Below are positions 53,366-64,000 of a stretch of DNA of 64,000 bases, in pieces. The first letter of the stretch is position 1. Every line of letters begins with the position of its first letter. Source of the stretch: Hetaerina americana. Its lineage: Eukaryota; Arthropoda; Insecta; Odonata; Calopterygidae. The notes beneath the pieces were generated by a model that worked only from the letters and a program-made list of their open reading frames with translations, searched no databases and had not been told where the DNA came from. The stretch covers positions 621,501 to 685,500 of the forward strand of contig JAKTNV010000066.1 in NCBI GenBank assembly GCA_022747635.1, read 5' to 3'. The position numbers were made by a program, and so were the translations under genes.

Positions 53366-54899
53366 GCTTTATTTACTGGCATAAGCTGGACTTTATTTTT
53401 GAACATACCAAATGAAATCAGTATATGTACGAGAGGATCTATAAATTTTAGATATTTTCGATTCATACTTTTATTAACCCATTATTATTGCAGTCTAAAT
53501 GCTTCAGACAGTCACTTCGATATTCATTCGATGCCAGTGTTGGGTATTGAATTGTGGATAGAGCACTGTCTTAAGATTGGGTTGATTTAGGAAAGGGATT
53601 TGAACGGTCGTATTCCACTGTTTTGTCCGGATCTTAAAGTATCCCTCCTTTGATTCCTAGGGAGGCGACTCAGCCATGAATATTCGAAACGGTCTCCGGT
53701 GTTGCCGCCAAGTGCTAATCCTCTTTGCGCTTAGGAAAACGGCTTGTCGTGTCGCCCCATTCCCTGATACTGTCAGCGTCCTTTTCTCTACTCCACTCGT
53801 AACAGTGCCCGCCATACGTCCGGGAAAAGCTGTTGTTGCCAATAATTTCAGCATCTATTAAAAGCAGCCTGTCTGAATTCTGAAAAAAAAACATAAAAAT
53901 GTTCCGAGTTGCAAAACTGTTGCCACTTCTATTAGTATCGTCCCTCTAATTACTAAATGTTAATCATAATCGTTTGTTTCTAATGCCGTCAATGTTATTA
54001 AGAAAAGAGGAAATTATTTTAGAAAACACACCTTTATTAAGAAAACTTAATTACTGATATTAAAGTTTCTTATTTCTATTCTTTAAGATCTGTACGTAAA
54101 GCCATCAAGGTAGAACGTGGTTGCTGTTCATTTCTGCGTCAATTTTTACCAGCGGAAATATGATTCATTATTTTAACTTAATTTTTCTGTAAATTGTCAA
54201 ACGAGACTATTGTTCTTGGGCTATTTTGGCACGTCATTTTTGGTTATTCATTCCCTTTTTCTCATGGGGGACTATTAACCTCAATTCAGACTATTGAGTG
54301 CATTTCTTCCCTCCACAGAACCACGCATGAAATAATAATGGCCGATGAGACGACAATAAAACTTTGCGCGACGCCATTTTATCCCGCGCAAAGTTGATAG
54401 TCGCTCATAGATGGACAGGTTAAATGGGGCTGAATGTCACATTCAGGAATAATTACTCTATGTGGTGCGGCGTTGTATTTCTTTGGTCTCCAACATTGGG
54501 ATCCGCGATAGAATCCCTGTCGCCATTTCACTTAAATCCCGTCGAAACAATCAGCGATACTTAACCACTCCACCCTGCTGCTCCAGCGCGCTGCCCAATT
54601 CGACCGTTGGCCATTAATTACGACTTTGGACCTTTGCGAATGCACAGCATGTTAGTGCGTGATACGCGGTTCATGCGACCAAAATCGAATCACGCGATGG
54701 CCTTAGCAAATTCAATCCGTTTAAACTTTTATCCCAACACACATTGGACACACGTTGAAGTACAATTAACCTTTCAGGAATATGCGATAAAATGGGGAGA
54801 ACTCACGAGATTGTCCATCACGCACAAGCGTCTACGGACACTATGATTTTTGTGGTTACGGACATTGACATATGAATTGCGTTAGTTGAAGATATTTTA
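53366..54899. other. no confirmed gene
   Basis: A TTTGATTCCTAG|GG acceptor-like site at 53661 and CCTCCACAG at 54319 were inspected. The downstream frames do not match alpha2-delta or another known domain. Confidence 0.4.
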
Positions 54900-54929
54900 T
54901 AAGGCGAAGAGGGTTGAGGATGGACATTC

Positions 54930-55160
54930 TTAAAGAAAATTTGTAAAGAAAAGACCCGTGAAAATTTCAAAATGGAACATTGTAATGGCTCCGAAACTTG
55001 GTCCTTCGAAGCAAGGGAGAAGGTGTAGGTTTGAAGGCTTTCTAAAGATGGTGGCTTGGGGAAGGACGGATGAAATGAAATGGACGGAAAGGATTACAAA
55101 CTATGAAGTTCTAGGAATGTAAAGAGGAGAAGAGGGATAAGTTTTCAGCGAGAAATTCAA
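54930..55160 (+). mobile_element. diverged RTE-A-related LINE fragment
   Basis: GGCTCCGAAACTTGGTCCTT (ETWSL), AGGCTTTCTAAAGATGGTGG, GAAATGGACGGAAAGGATTA and CTAGGAATGTAAAGAGGAGA follow the order of the RTE-A C-terminal region with heavy divergence. Confidence 0.5.
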
Positions 55161-55237
55161 AGAATGCAATGTGAATAGGATGCTAGAGATACCGACATGA
55201 GAGACGCAATTAGATGGGTAAAGGCGGTGAGGATATA

Positions 55238-55553
55238 CTGGGTGCGTTCGAAAATTAATTCAATAATAATTCCCGTGCGGCTCCTATTGGTCCGAGTGGA
55301 ATCGAACCTCTTAGAGTAGGTGGGAGGGACCTACCCGGTTTTCGTCCATAGCAGAGATCCAATCAGTCGTGACGAAGACCTTGCGAGAGGTCCCCGAAGA
55401 CGCCCTCCAGGGCGCGTACCGGTCATGACAAAGTCACCGGAAAAATGTGTGGAGTCCCAAGGAGTGTACTTTGAAGAATTTAAAGTGTTTGAACAAATCT
55501 ATTCAATAAATTACTTTTGAAAAATAATTGCGTTACTTTTGGAACGCAACCTG
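55238..55553 (+). mobile_element. mariner-derived MITE
   Basis: 316 bp with TA on both sides (55236-55237, 55554-55555). Ends CTGGGTGCGTTCGAAAA and, inverted, CAGGTTGCGTTCCAAAA. Near the right end frames read KCVESQGVYFEEFKVF, resembling a mariner transposase C-terminus (KC.E..G.YFEG). Confidence 0.7.
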
Positions 55554-55555
55554 TA

Positions 55556-56049
55556 TGGGGTAAAATAATGAAAAATAATAATAATAAGGAAAGGTGGTGA
55601 AGGAGTTTCCTCATATAGTATAGACCTTTCCTTTTTTATTGCGGAAGCAATCACAAAAAAATAGCATACAATAAAATAGCATGATATGTTGAGGGGGTTC
55701 CTGCTCTCGCTTAATCCCCCTTTAGTGTTCTCAAATAATTAACATCAATCGCACAAAATGAAAAAAAGAAATATCAAACAAGATGACACAGTAGCATTAA
55801 ATTACAGAAGTAATGTACAACCCAAATTTAGTACAATTAGAGATAATAATTATTATAAGAAATAAATATATTATTCTATGATAACACTTCAGTTTACAGA
55901 GTCATACAAGATTTTTTTCTTTGATCGTACACTAGGCAAAATAATACATGTTAACTTAAAATAGCAATTACATACAATTTTATTTACACAATAAACGAGC
56001 CATACAATTACTAGTTTTATCAAGCTTTATTTGACCAACTTCAAATGTC
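55556..56049 (-). other. AT-rich, possible 3' UTR of the R1-type LINE
   Basis: Non-coding AT-rich sequence adjoining the 3' side of the LINE ORF. The element's exact end is not clear. Confidence 0.35.
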
Positions 56050-57700
56050 ACTACAATTATCAAATTTCATTGCACCATTTTAAATAATTGGTCGCTGTTA
56101 TGCTTAAGGCAAAATAGCACAATCTCACGCATCTTGGTTTTCTTATAAGTCATGCTGTGCCAAATTTCATGTCTGGGTTTTTCATACTGTAGGCAGTCCT
56201 CTATTCTATGCTTAGCGGTGTCTTCTGTTAGGCAGGTACTACAGAGATCAGTCCTTGATTTTCCTATTCTATTGAGGTAGTGTCCAAAATTGCCATGGCC
56301 TGATAGGAGTTGCGTCGCTTTCTTAGTTAGCTTGAATTTTATATTTAGCCTTTCAATGACGTCTGGGAATATTTCTTTAGTGTGAATACCCTTATCGGAA
56401 TTCAGCCAGTCTTTATTCCACTGACGAATTGTTTGTTCCCTGAGTATTTCTTTTAATTGGTTTTTGCTTGGGGCGTGATTGTCTTCGATCTCGGAGTTGA
56501 AGTGTTTTGTTGCTTGGCCCGATTTGACTTTTATTATGCTAATTCTCTCCATAACCTCGTATTTTAGAGGTGGTTATCCGGTAATTAAACATAGTGCGTC
56601 CGTGCTGATTGTCGAGTAACCTTTGCTAATTGCTAAGAGGCAGGGTCTTTGTGCTTCTCTTAGTTTTCTTTCGATTCTGCTGTAGGTAACCTTATGACCC
56701 CAAATGGAGCAGCCGTAGGTAACAATGGGTATTGCTACAGCTTTGTATATCAATTGAAGGGAGTCCGTTCCAAAATTAGTTTTGCAATACCTACGGGCAG
56801 CTTGAAATTTTTTTTTTGTTTTTCTGGCTATGAAATTAATGTGGGCCTGATAAGTCAGTTTTTCGTCTAAAACGATACCCAAATACTTAAAAGATGGTGT
56901 GCGTCGGATATTGCTATTGTAGATTTTGACAGTGGGGTTCCTAGACATTTTATTTCCGAAGACCATGTATTCTGTCTTGGTTGTTGAAATTACCAATTTA
57001 TTAACTATTGCCCATTGTTCTATTTGTCAAATACAACTTTTTGTCAGCTGCTCCATTTTAGCTCTTGATTTAGCTTCAATAGACAAAGCCATATCATCAG
57101 CAAAAGCTATTAATCTACATCCTATGGGGAATTCTTTCCTTAAGATCTGATTAGTAATAAGGTTCCACATTAACGCACCCAAAACAGATCCTTGTGGGCA
57201 GCCCCTGGTGAGGATTTTCTTTGTTGAAATAGTTTTAATTTTGTGTACGACCTGTCTATTTGTAAAGTAATTTGAAAAGAGTCTAGTTAGGTTCGAAGGA
57301 ATGTTTAGTATTTTCAGCTCCTGAAGGACAGAAGGCCACCAAACAGAGTCAAATGCACCTTTTATGTCAATGAAAACCACTATTGTATATTTACTTTGAT
57401 TATTTAAGTTATTTAAGAGGGCCTTGATTGCGTCTGATGTACTTCGGTTTTTCCTGAAGCCATATTGATTAGGATGATATAGCGTGTCCTCGCGAATTAT
57501 TTGTATTCTCTCTTTAATTAATCTTTCAAATATTTTCCCTAGGTCAGGTAGGAGTGTGATAGGACGAAAAGAGCTGGAATCTGCATGGTCTTTTTCTTTT
57601 GATTTTAAAAATTGCATGTAGGGTCCCAAGATTTCCAAGTGTCGGGGAAGTATGATAGCAGCAGACAGTCGTTGTAAATATTTGCCAGAAAACTAGAAAC
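56050..57700 (-). mobile_element. R1-clade-like LINE, 5'-truncated
   Basis: RT followed by a C-terminal zinc-binding segment, unrelated to RTE-A. Begins in the N-terminal RT region (SFLANIYNDCLLLSYFPDTW near 57690), so the endonuclease and ORF1 are missing. Confidence 0.75.
56067..57700 (-). pseudogene. R1-like reverse transcriptase, three open segments
   Basis: Segment 57027-57638 has RPITLLPDLGKIFERLI, NQYGFRKNRSTSDAIKALLN, VFIDIKGAFDSVWWPSVL, RGCPQGSVLGALMWNLI and the catalytic LIAFADDMALSI. Segment 56574-56996 has TEYMVFGNKMSRNPTV, FKYLGIVLDEKLTYQAHI and VTYGCSIWGHKVTYSRIE. Segment 56067-56552 ends with QLLSGHGNFGHYLNRIGKS and a CX2C...H..C knuckle (LCSTCLTEDTAKHRIEDC). The GAFD..WWP, GCPQGS and LSGHG..F..YL features are typical of the R1 group. 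One stop and one frameshift separate the segments, so it decayed recently. Confidence 0.8.
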
Positions 57701-59084
57701 CTGTATGGGGTGGGGAGAATGTCAGGAAAGCGATGGGAGGAACGGAGAATTTGGCTTTCTGGATGAAACAGAGATTTAGAAAGTACGCTTAGCTCTAAAA
57801 ACGAGTTGTTTCTAAGCTGGCATTTAAGGATGATTTGTGTCCAGTAATTTAGGGCTTAGAAGTTTCGTAGAATGCAGTGACGGTCCATCTAACACCTACC
57901 CTAAGCCCTTAGACTGGCGTTGACTAGCCAATCCATCTTTACAGAGCTGCTTCTTGTCTTTACCTCCTCGTTTCTTCTGCATGTGTCTTCACCTTTCATT
58001 TTTATTCGCGTTTTTTATTATTGATACCCGCCTCCAGCTCCAGGATTAGTAGGCTTCCATATTCTTCCCTTTAGTATTTCCCAGCTGCCCTTGTGTCGGA
58101 TGAATTGGGTGTGCATACATACCCCTCATGAATAATTCCAAGTTTCGATCCCTCCCTTGCAGCCTCGTATTCTTTCAATATACGTAGGAGTTGCCTCTTC
58201 TTCTTTGAAGACCGTCTTAGCTTTAGATCTTCTCCGTTTGCCTTGCGTGGACCTCCTTCCAAACCATCGCCTCCTCCTTCCCCTAAGAAGACGCTTCCTC
58301 TTCTTCTAACTTCTCTCCTCCTAGCGGTGCGTTCTTTTCTATTCTGAATAATATTGTTTTAGTTCTATAAATCCATGTCAATTTTTCATGTCGTTCTAGT
58401 CCTTAAATATCTTCCTCATTCCGTTGGATCCAAATGAACGCAGGAAAACGTATCTATGGTCTAAACGTATAATAGATGTGTGCCAACTCTTGTGTCCAAA
58501 TGGAGGGTTTTTTTTACTCTGTTACAAGTTGTATAAGTATCTTATCCCGAGAGAGTTTATCGAGTCGATTACGATCGAGTTAGATGATTGAGAGACGGTC
58601 ACTCTCGATAATCGTCCTGATATAACCAGCGTGTGAAATATATTCTACTTTCGTACATCGAATCAAGGTCTTACAATGATGAATTTGAAGTTAAATGGAA
58701 CTAATTCCTTTGATGTTTTTGGTGCATCATTCCAATCAGTCTTATCGTGCTTTTCAGAATTCACTTTACATCAATTAACACTGCATGTTATGCATTGCTC
58801 TACAACCTATACCGTTGTAGAGTCAGTCACCCACGTTTAAAACACATTGAGTTTATATGGCCCAAGTTTTGGCTCCAACTCAGCCCAGGAAAATGGAAAT
58901 GGAGGAATGTGATGGGCAATACCTTCATTAGCGGAACGAAAAAACGAGCCACTTTGAGTATTCTTGTTGCGAACTAGTTTTTTATAATTACAATGACAAC
59001 ATTTAGACCCTCTCTACAATATACAATAAGGTAACCAGATAATAGCATACGTGTCGGCCTCTCGTGGCGCCGGTGGGTTGGGCT
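57701..59084. other. no gene seen
   Basis: Pyrimidine-rich patches at 57950-58340 and short frames without domains. Confidence 0.45.
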
Positions 59085-59190
59085 AGAGGCACCACCTTGG
59101 CGTCTATAAACGTCCCTACACTCAGTGCGCATCCTGCTGTGATAGTTTGGGCAGACTGCGGTTCTTCTATACTTGGCTCACATTGCGAAT
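59085..59190 (+). repeat. dispersed repeat, partner of 9655-9765
   Basis: ACCACCTTGGCGTCTATAAA, CGTCCCTACACTCAG, CCTGCTGTGATAGTTTGGG, CAGACTGCGGTTCTTCTATA; same order as the minus strand at 9655-9765. Confidence 0.6.
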
Positions 59191-59867
59191 TGTTTAAATG
59201 CGCAATGCATTTGAAAAGCCAGCGAGATCTGTGAAGTGCAATCTATTATTAGATATTTTTACTGGCATAAAACCACAATCCAATTGAAATTTATAGGAAA
59301 CTTTGTGTTGTGTACAAAGAGAAAGAATAATGAGTGAAGACGGAGTGAGGCAGTGGTGCATTCTCAGTTTAAATATATATGGCCACTGGACCTATACAAC
59401 CACTCGACGAGAGGACACCGCAGTGGTCGGCATTGAATTGTGGGAACTGTGGGCGGTGAGAACTGAAAGGTGAAAATTAACGAAAAATTCGCGAAAACCG
59501 TCGATTTACGATTACGATGGATCTCTCGCTAGACGTTTCTGGCAACACGTGCGTCAATTCGACAGTGAAGCCACGTATTGCATGACGATACGTAAACATA
59601 TGGTTACAAAATAAAACACTGCAGATTTCTTCAGAATTGTAATTGAGAAGTTTATATGCCGCCATGATAAATGACTGGATTTGAATGGCGACTATGCATT
59701 CCAAATACATATAATAAAAATTTGCCTTGTCACTAAGATCGTATTTTTTACATTTTCTTAATTGTTATTTTCTTAACAGCCATTGTAGCAGACACCATTT
59801 GACCTTAGGACATCAAATTATGAAACCCCATCATTAACCAACAACTGGTCATCCATTGAACACAGAA
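59191..59867. other. no gene seen
   Basis: No recognised coding or repeat signal before mariner C. Confidence 0.45.
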
Positions 59868-59869
59868 TA

Positions 59870-61203
59870 CTACCTTGATCAAAAATTTCCCGGAATTTAT
59901 TCAGAAAATTAAAAATACAAGTTTATTCATCTAAATCTATATTGTCCCCTTCAAAGTAATCCCCATCGACTGCAACACACTTATGCCAGCGCTTGATCCA
60001 ATCCTCGAAACATTTGTTATATTCGGTTTTCGGTATGTCCATCAGTGCTTCCTGCGATTTTTCCATTACTTCCTCTCGGCTGCTAAAACGCGTTCCCCGT
60101 AATGGTTTTTTAACTCGATTGAACAGAAAGAAGTCACAGGGAGCCAAATCAGGTGAATTCGGTGGCTGTTGGATGGTATTTGTTGCATTTTTCGTCAAAA
60201 AATTACGAATAATGATAGCACTGTGCGACGGTGCGTTATCATGGTGCAAAATCCACGAGTTTTCTGCCCACATTTCTGGTCTCTTTCGGCGAATTGCTTC
60301 ACGCAAACGTCTCATAACGCCCAAATAATACTCTTTGTTTACTGTCTGGCCTTCTGGCAAAAATTCATGATGCACTACACCGTTGTAATCCATGAAAACC
60401 GTCAGCATTGCCTTCTTTTTTGACTGAAAACGACGTGGTTTTTTTGGTCTCGGCTCATTTGGTGAACGCCATTCACTTGCCTGATGTCTGGATTGCGTGT
60501 CGTACTCATAAACCCACGTCTCGTCTCCAGTAATGATCCTTTTGATGAATGTGGGATCGGATTCAGCCTCGCAAATCATGTCTTTTGCGACGTCAACACG
60601 GTCTCTTTTTTGCATGAAATTGAGGTCTTTTGGCACTTTAACTTTGCTGCTACACGACGGAAACCCAAATCATTAACCACAATGTCTTGGGCGGATCCAT
60701 AGGCAATGTTCAAGTCCTCCGCTATTTCTCTGATGGTTAATTTGCGGTTATTGACCAACATTTCTTTTACTTTATCAATTTTTTCACCGACTTTCGATGT
60801 CGATGGTCTGCCACTGCGTTCATCATCTTCGATTGACTCACGACCACTTCTGAACCGCTCGTGCCACTGGTAAACGACCGTTTTTTTTAGAGAATCGTTG
60901 CCGAAACACTTTTCCAACATTTCCAACGTCCGTGCATCACTAAATCCGTTTTTTACGCAAAATTTAATACAAGTTCGTTGTTGCAAATTTAAATCCATTT
61001 CTGCAATTGTAAAAAATCGCCAACACACACAGAGATAGATGTACTCTTGGCTACGTAACTTTTGCAAATGTCAAGTTATGACACTAAGATTTAAAGGGAA
61101 TATCAACAACAGATGTACCAATTTAACAAAAAAAACAGAACTCATATCGGAACGATGGGAGCGCCACACGGTGGTTATTCCGGGAACCTTTTGATCAAGG
61201 TAG
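59870..61203 (-). mobile_element. mariner copy C (mariner 1)
   Basis: 1334 bp, CTACCTTGATCAAAA ITRs, TA flanks at 59868-59869 and 61204-61205. Confidence 0.95.
59923..60998 (-). pseudogene. mariner transposase, frameshift shared with copy A
   Basis: Same protein as copies A and B. It carries the same two-base insertion as copy A (AAGTTAAAGTGCC where B has AAGTTGGTGCC), splitting it into an N-terminal DNA-binding part and a 237-residue catalytic part (59923-60636). That catalytic part is identical in sequence to copy A's as far as I can compare. The N-terminal part differs from A in NGFSDAR for NGFSGAR. All three catalytic Asp residues are present but out of frame with the start. Confidence 0.9.
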
Positions 61204-61205
61204 TA

Positions 61206-61605
61206 TCAAGTGACTCTAATTCAATGGGGAAAATACAGTTTTATGATAAACAGAAAAACATTGAGAATTAAGATATCGGTAAAAAAATTAGAATGTATTC
61301 CTGTGAATACTTCATTGATGAAGTATAACACTTGTTTCTTCACCTAGCGGGTTTACAGTCGCCAGTCCTTAGATGACGTACAACACCTTCAAGATTCAAA
61401 CTGGCAAATTTGCACTACTGCGAATTCGCGAATACAAATATAATCAGTACTTTAATTCAAGTTATTCGCTCTTTAATTATTAAATTCGGGCTATTTCTGT
61501 GAAAAGGATACAATATAAAACTTTCTGATTTCCTAACAAAATGTTGTGAGGACCGTATACATAACTGCTCTATTTTCAACGTAAATTTGCGATGACTTCA
61601 TGATT
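61206..61605. other. no gene seen
   Basis: AT-rich sequence with no recognisable feature. Confidence 0.5.
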
Positions 61606-62512
61606 CTCCCTTTCCTCGTTTGCCTGCCATTCTCCCATTCATTACACCCTTCAACATCCCACTACCGATCAATACGCCCTTCATCCATTTTTCCTGCCTT
61701 CATAGCATATTACCGTATCAAAGTTTTACGAGTCTTTTCTTAATATCCTTACTCAACGTCCCCGTCATCAACTCCCTCCTCCTTGAGGAAGCCTCTGTGC
61801 CTAGCGCAATTCTTCTCCTTACGTCCCTACTACTTTGACCGTGTTGGTCCAAAAAACTACCGAGATACGTAAAGTGTTCTACCTGCTCTAGTTTTTGCCC
61901 TCCTATTTTTATGTTTAGCTCAGCATTTTTCTTTCTAGAAAATCGCATAACCTTTGTTTTATTAATATTGATTCTCATCCCATACCTGTCGCACTGAATT
62001 TCCAATTCACTAAGCAATGCTTCCAACCCCTTGGCTGACTGACAAACTAAAGCTTGGTCATCAGGGAACCTAACTGATTTTACGAATTCCCCGCCCACTT
62101 TCATTCCTACCTCGAGTTCTTCCCATGCCTCTTTGATCATTTCCTCTGCATACAGGTTGAACAGCAACGGTGATAATGGGAAACCCGGCTTTACTTGCAC
62201 CTCTTCCTAACACTGCCCATCCGGACTCCCCGTTCCCCACTCGCACCTGAGCAGTCTGAGACATGTACAGGTTGCGGATTAGCTCCTTTCCCTCCAATCT
62301 ATTCCTATTTTCTGCAATATACTCATTAGTTTTTCCCAATTCACTCTATCAAACGCTTTTTCGAAATCTACGGAACAGGCAAATACCTCCTGGTTGTGTT
62401 CTATATTCCTCTCGATCTCATTACTGCAATGGCATCACGCGTACCTCTCCCCTTCCTAAACCCAAACTGATCATTCCCTAAGTAATCATTTGCCCTACTC
62501 TCTATCCTTTGT
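61606..62512 (-). mobile_element. RTE-A LINE fragment with internal deletion
   Basis: Antisense distal RT at 61606-61708, then a jump at about 61709 to the LVKTLIR region. From there it is continuous through VEHFTYLGSFLDQHGQSSR, SVRFPDDQALVCQSAKG (the FADD motif now FPDD) and NLYAEEMIKEAWEELE to the palm. The SINE at 62513 interrupts it. Confidence 0.85.
61718..62200 (-). pseudogene. RTE-A RT segment
   Basis: A 160-residue open segment covers the palm and thumb (GFPLSPLLFNLYAEEM to KDIKKRLVKL). The catalytic motif reads FPDD instead of FADD. No endonuclease. It continues in other frames to 62512 and again at 62845-62955. Confidence 0.75.
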
Positions 62513-62696
62513 CGTGATGGTAGAGTTCACCCACGGCGTGTGAATTTCACACATCAGGGTTATGGTTTCCCAGGTTTCACTGGTACCCGAAAAATCACAT
62601 AGCTTGGGTGGAGCTGCAGGTGCCCAGAGTTACTTGGGAATCCCGAGACCCTCCAGTCAGCAGTCCAACGCTCTACCCCCTGGACTACCGCGACCC
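62513..62696 (-). mobile_element. tRNA-SINE family 1
   Basis: On the minus strand: GGGTCGCGGTAGTCCAGGG head, TAGAGCGTTGGACTGCTGAC, a mutated B box (GGGATTCCC), body GGTACCAGTGAAACCTGGG, and an end at CACGCCGTGGGTGAACTC and CTACCATCAC. Shorter than the copies at 7465 and 18300 through a body deletion. Confidence 0.8.
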
Positions 62697-62722
62697 ACAT
62701 ATATATATATACACACACACAC
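62697..62722. repeat. (TA)n/(CA)n microsatellite
   Basis: ATATATATATATACACACACACAC adjoining the SINE head. Confidence 0.85.
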
Positions 62723-62844
62723 ATAGGCAAAAAGCTATCAGTTTCATAAAGAATCGTCATGATGAACTAAAAGAAAATGTTAATAGTTTGGAGTCATGAA
62801 GACATGAATTGAGGATTAACACTTTCATGTTCTCTCAGGTAATC

Positions 62845-62955
62845 CCCTAAGTAATAATTTGCCCTACTCTCTATCGTTTTGTTTATGATCCTGAGAATAC
62901 CGTTGGCCGCTTGGGATATCAAACTTATCGTCCTGTGGTCCTCACATTACGTGAT
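62845..62955 (-). mobile_element. RTE-A LINE, continuation beyond the SINE
   Basis: Antisense of the ...ISLISQAAKVVLRIINKR... region: TTTATGATCCTGAGAATACC, CCGCTTGGGATATCAAACTT. Continues the copy at 61606-62512. Confidence 0.8.
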
Positions 62956-63029
62956 GCTAAAGATCCCCAAAAACCCGGCTACCATTAACAGAGATGACGG
63001 CTACCATCTCCACAACGCGTGGAAAAGAG

Positions 63030-63195
63030 TTCTCCGGAAACGGACCAATCAGTGAGCAGCCACTAGACGGGACCACCTATGTAAGGGTGGCAATAATCCG
63101 AGTCCCTCATCTTCGTTCGACCTGAACACGCCGAGTGCAACTTCGGCGAATCTGTTGTCAGTATCAAACAACGACGCGGTGAAACCCAATAAGGC
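63030..63195 (+). mobile_element. second, diverged copy of the hammerhead-bearing sequence
   Basis: Collinear with the right arm at 7125-7298: CCAAT box (63045-63049), ACCTATGTAAGGG in place of the TATATAAG motif, then CTGAACACGCC...GGCGAATCTG with TGTTGTC. Confidence 0.5.
63122..63159 (+). ncRNA. hammerhead-like core with covarying stem II, mutated
   Basis: CTGAACA (consensus CUGANGA, one core base changed), stem CGCCGA/TTCGGCG (63129-63134 with 63142-63148), GAAT in place of GAAA, TGTT, GTC (63157-63159). The stem differs from the 7.2-kb copy on both sides yet still pairs. Confidence 0.45.
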
Positions 63196-63227
63196 AGAAT
63201 CCCTCAAGACACTTGATGTTGATTCTT

Positions 63228-63421
63228 TTCTTTGTGATTTCATCAATTTCCATTTTCGACGCACAGTGAAAACAAGGAACACAGAAACTAATAGTAATGG
63301 CGCCATACGCACAGCTCGACGATCCGCCAAGCACAGGGAACTAGCGTCGCGAGTGGGAAGGGCTGTAGTCCGCGTCGTGTCCGCCAGATTGCACTAGTCC
63401 GTGTATTTATTTCACAGACCA
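63228..63421 (-). mobile_element. mariner 2, 5' end fragment
   Basis: Matches 34621-34832 (TTTCATCAATTTCCATTTTC, GCACAGCTCGACGATCCGCC, end TATTTATTTCACAGACCACG). Contains only the leader and first codons of the transposase. Confidence 0.75.
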
Positions 63422-64000
63422 CGTTTACTTCTTTGGCCTCGTTATTTTAGCTTCAGCCGATGGCAGACAAAATGTACATCAGAGGGCTGCACGCTGGACC
63501 ATCCTAGAGGCATGGACCGACTGCTTTGGAAATATTCCCGTAGATATTGCTTTCCTCGACCTCTGAGAGCAAATAATAAAATTAATTTTTTTCCTAAATA
63601 GGCATTTCCGATCACCATGAATCCTACGGGAAACAGGTGGCCGGAATACAGGGGGGTAGTGGGGGAGGAATAGGAGGGTGGAACCCACCCCCGTCCGCTA
63701 CTCCTTCCCTCGTCATACCTCTCCACTTCCTTCCAAAACTTTATCCCATCCCGGATACGCGTGTAACCAAAGTTGCTGGAAATTTAATTCAAAACTACTC
63801 ATCTTCCTTGGAAATTAGACGTGTAAGCCGAGAAGATAAGCGATAAGACATTGCGAATCATGTTCAGCTGGTTCGTGTTCATCTCCAAGAACCCTAAGGG
63901 GAGGGGGGAGGGGGAGAAACCAAGGAAGGGTTGGGAAAAAAAGACTCCTCTTCTCTGTTGCCTCATGTTCCGAGATCGATGGCGTAAAAGTCCAAAGCTA
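63422..64000. other. no gene seen
   Basis: Short frames only; a G-rich stretch at 63650-63680 and 63895-63920. Confidence 0.45.

Larger units (their letters stand above)
62476..62879. repeat. 35-bp near-identical direct repeat flanking a SINE
   Basis: 62476-62510 and 62845-62879 (CCCTAAGTAATCATTTGCCC.../CCCTAAGTAATAATTTGCCC...) differ at 2 of 35 positions. The LINE continues collinearly beyond each copy. Confidence 0.8.

Noticed and set aside
53661..53720. Candidate third alpha2-delta exon after a TTTGATTCCTAG acceptor
   Set aside because: None of the frames continues the expected helical region, and the phase-0 frame meets a stop soon.

Overview
This window is animal nuclear DNA, most likely from an arthropod. 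It has no bacterial gene organisation. It is packed with non-LTR retrotransposons, mariner transposons, tRNA-derived SINEs, long (TA)n microsatellites and an LTR retroelement with an insect-retrovirus-like env remnant. I cannot name the species.

The only host-gene signal I can support is on the + strand. Two small exons (39292-39373 and 43522-43632) have good splice signals and compatible phase, and together encode the N-terminal region of a voltage-gated calcium channel alpha2-delta subunit. The 4.1-kb intron between them, and probably most of the window, is intronic or flanking sequence colonised by transposons. The signal-peptide exon and the downstream exons were not found.

Layout. 0.4-3.1 kb: two head-to-head pieces of an RTE-like LINE (here 'RTE-A'). 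3.2-3.9 kb: a CR1/Jockey-like RT fragment. 5.55-7.36 kb: mariner copy A, frameshifted and carrying a 458-bp insertion that is a near-perfect palindrome with hammerhead-ribozyme-like cores. 7.4-8.2 kb: tRNA-SINE, (TA)n and a LINE end. 9.0-9.3 kb: a degenerate minisatellite. 12.9-16.1 kb: RTE-A (minus strand), a SINE and a diverged LINE. 16.1-18.7 kb: two SINE families. 21.4 kb: an RNase H fragment. 23.1-24.3 and 26.4 kb: 3' ends of CR1-like LINEs. 27.7-34.8 kb: an old mariner (family 2) split by a young LTR element (28055-34250). That element keeps gag, a -1 frameshift site, protease and an env remnant but lacks RT, RNase H and integrase. 35.3-36.2 kb: a small mariner derivative encoding only the DNA-binding half of a transposase, sitting in an older mariner relic. 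41.0-42.3 kb: mariner copy B with an uninterrupted 357-aa transposase. 42.6-43.4 kb: a deleted mariner of another family. 44.3-46.3 and 49.5-52.8 kb: more RTE-A, including a nearly complete copy with its 5' UTR. 47.4-48.3 kb: mariner 2 again. 55.2 kb: a mariner MITE. 56.0-57.7 kb: an R1-clade LINE. 59.9-61.2 kb: mariner copy C. 61.6-63.4 kb: RTE-A interrupted by a SINE, then a second copy of the hammerhead-bearing sequence and a mariner 2 end.

Functionally, copy B is the only apparently intact transposase source. Copies A and C share one frameshift and must have moved with transposase supplied in trans. The LTR element is likewise a deletion derivative that would depend on a helper. RTE-A and the first SINE family recur next to (TA)n tracts.
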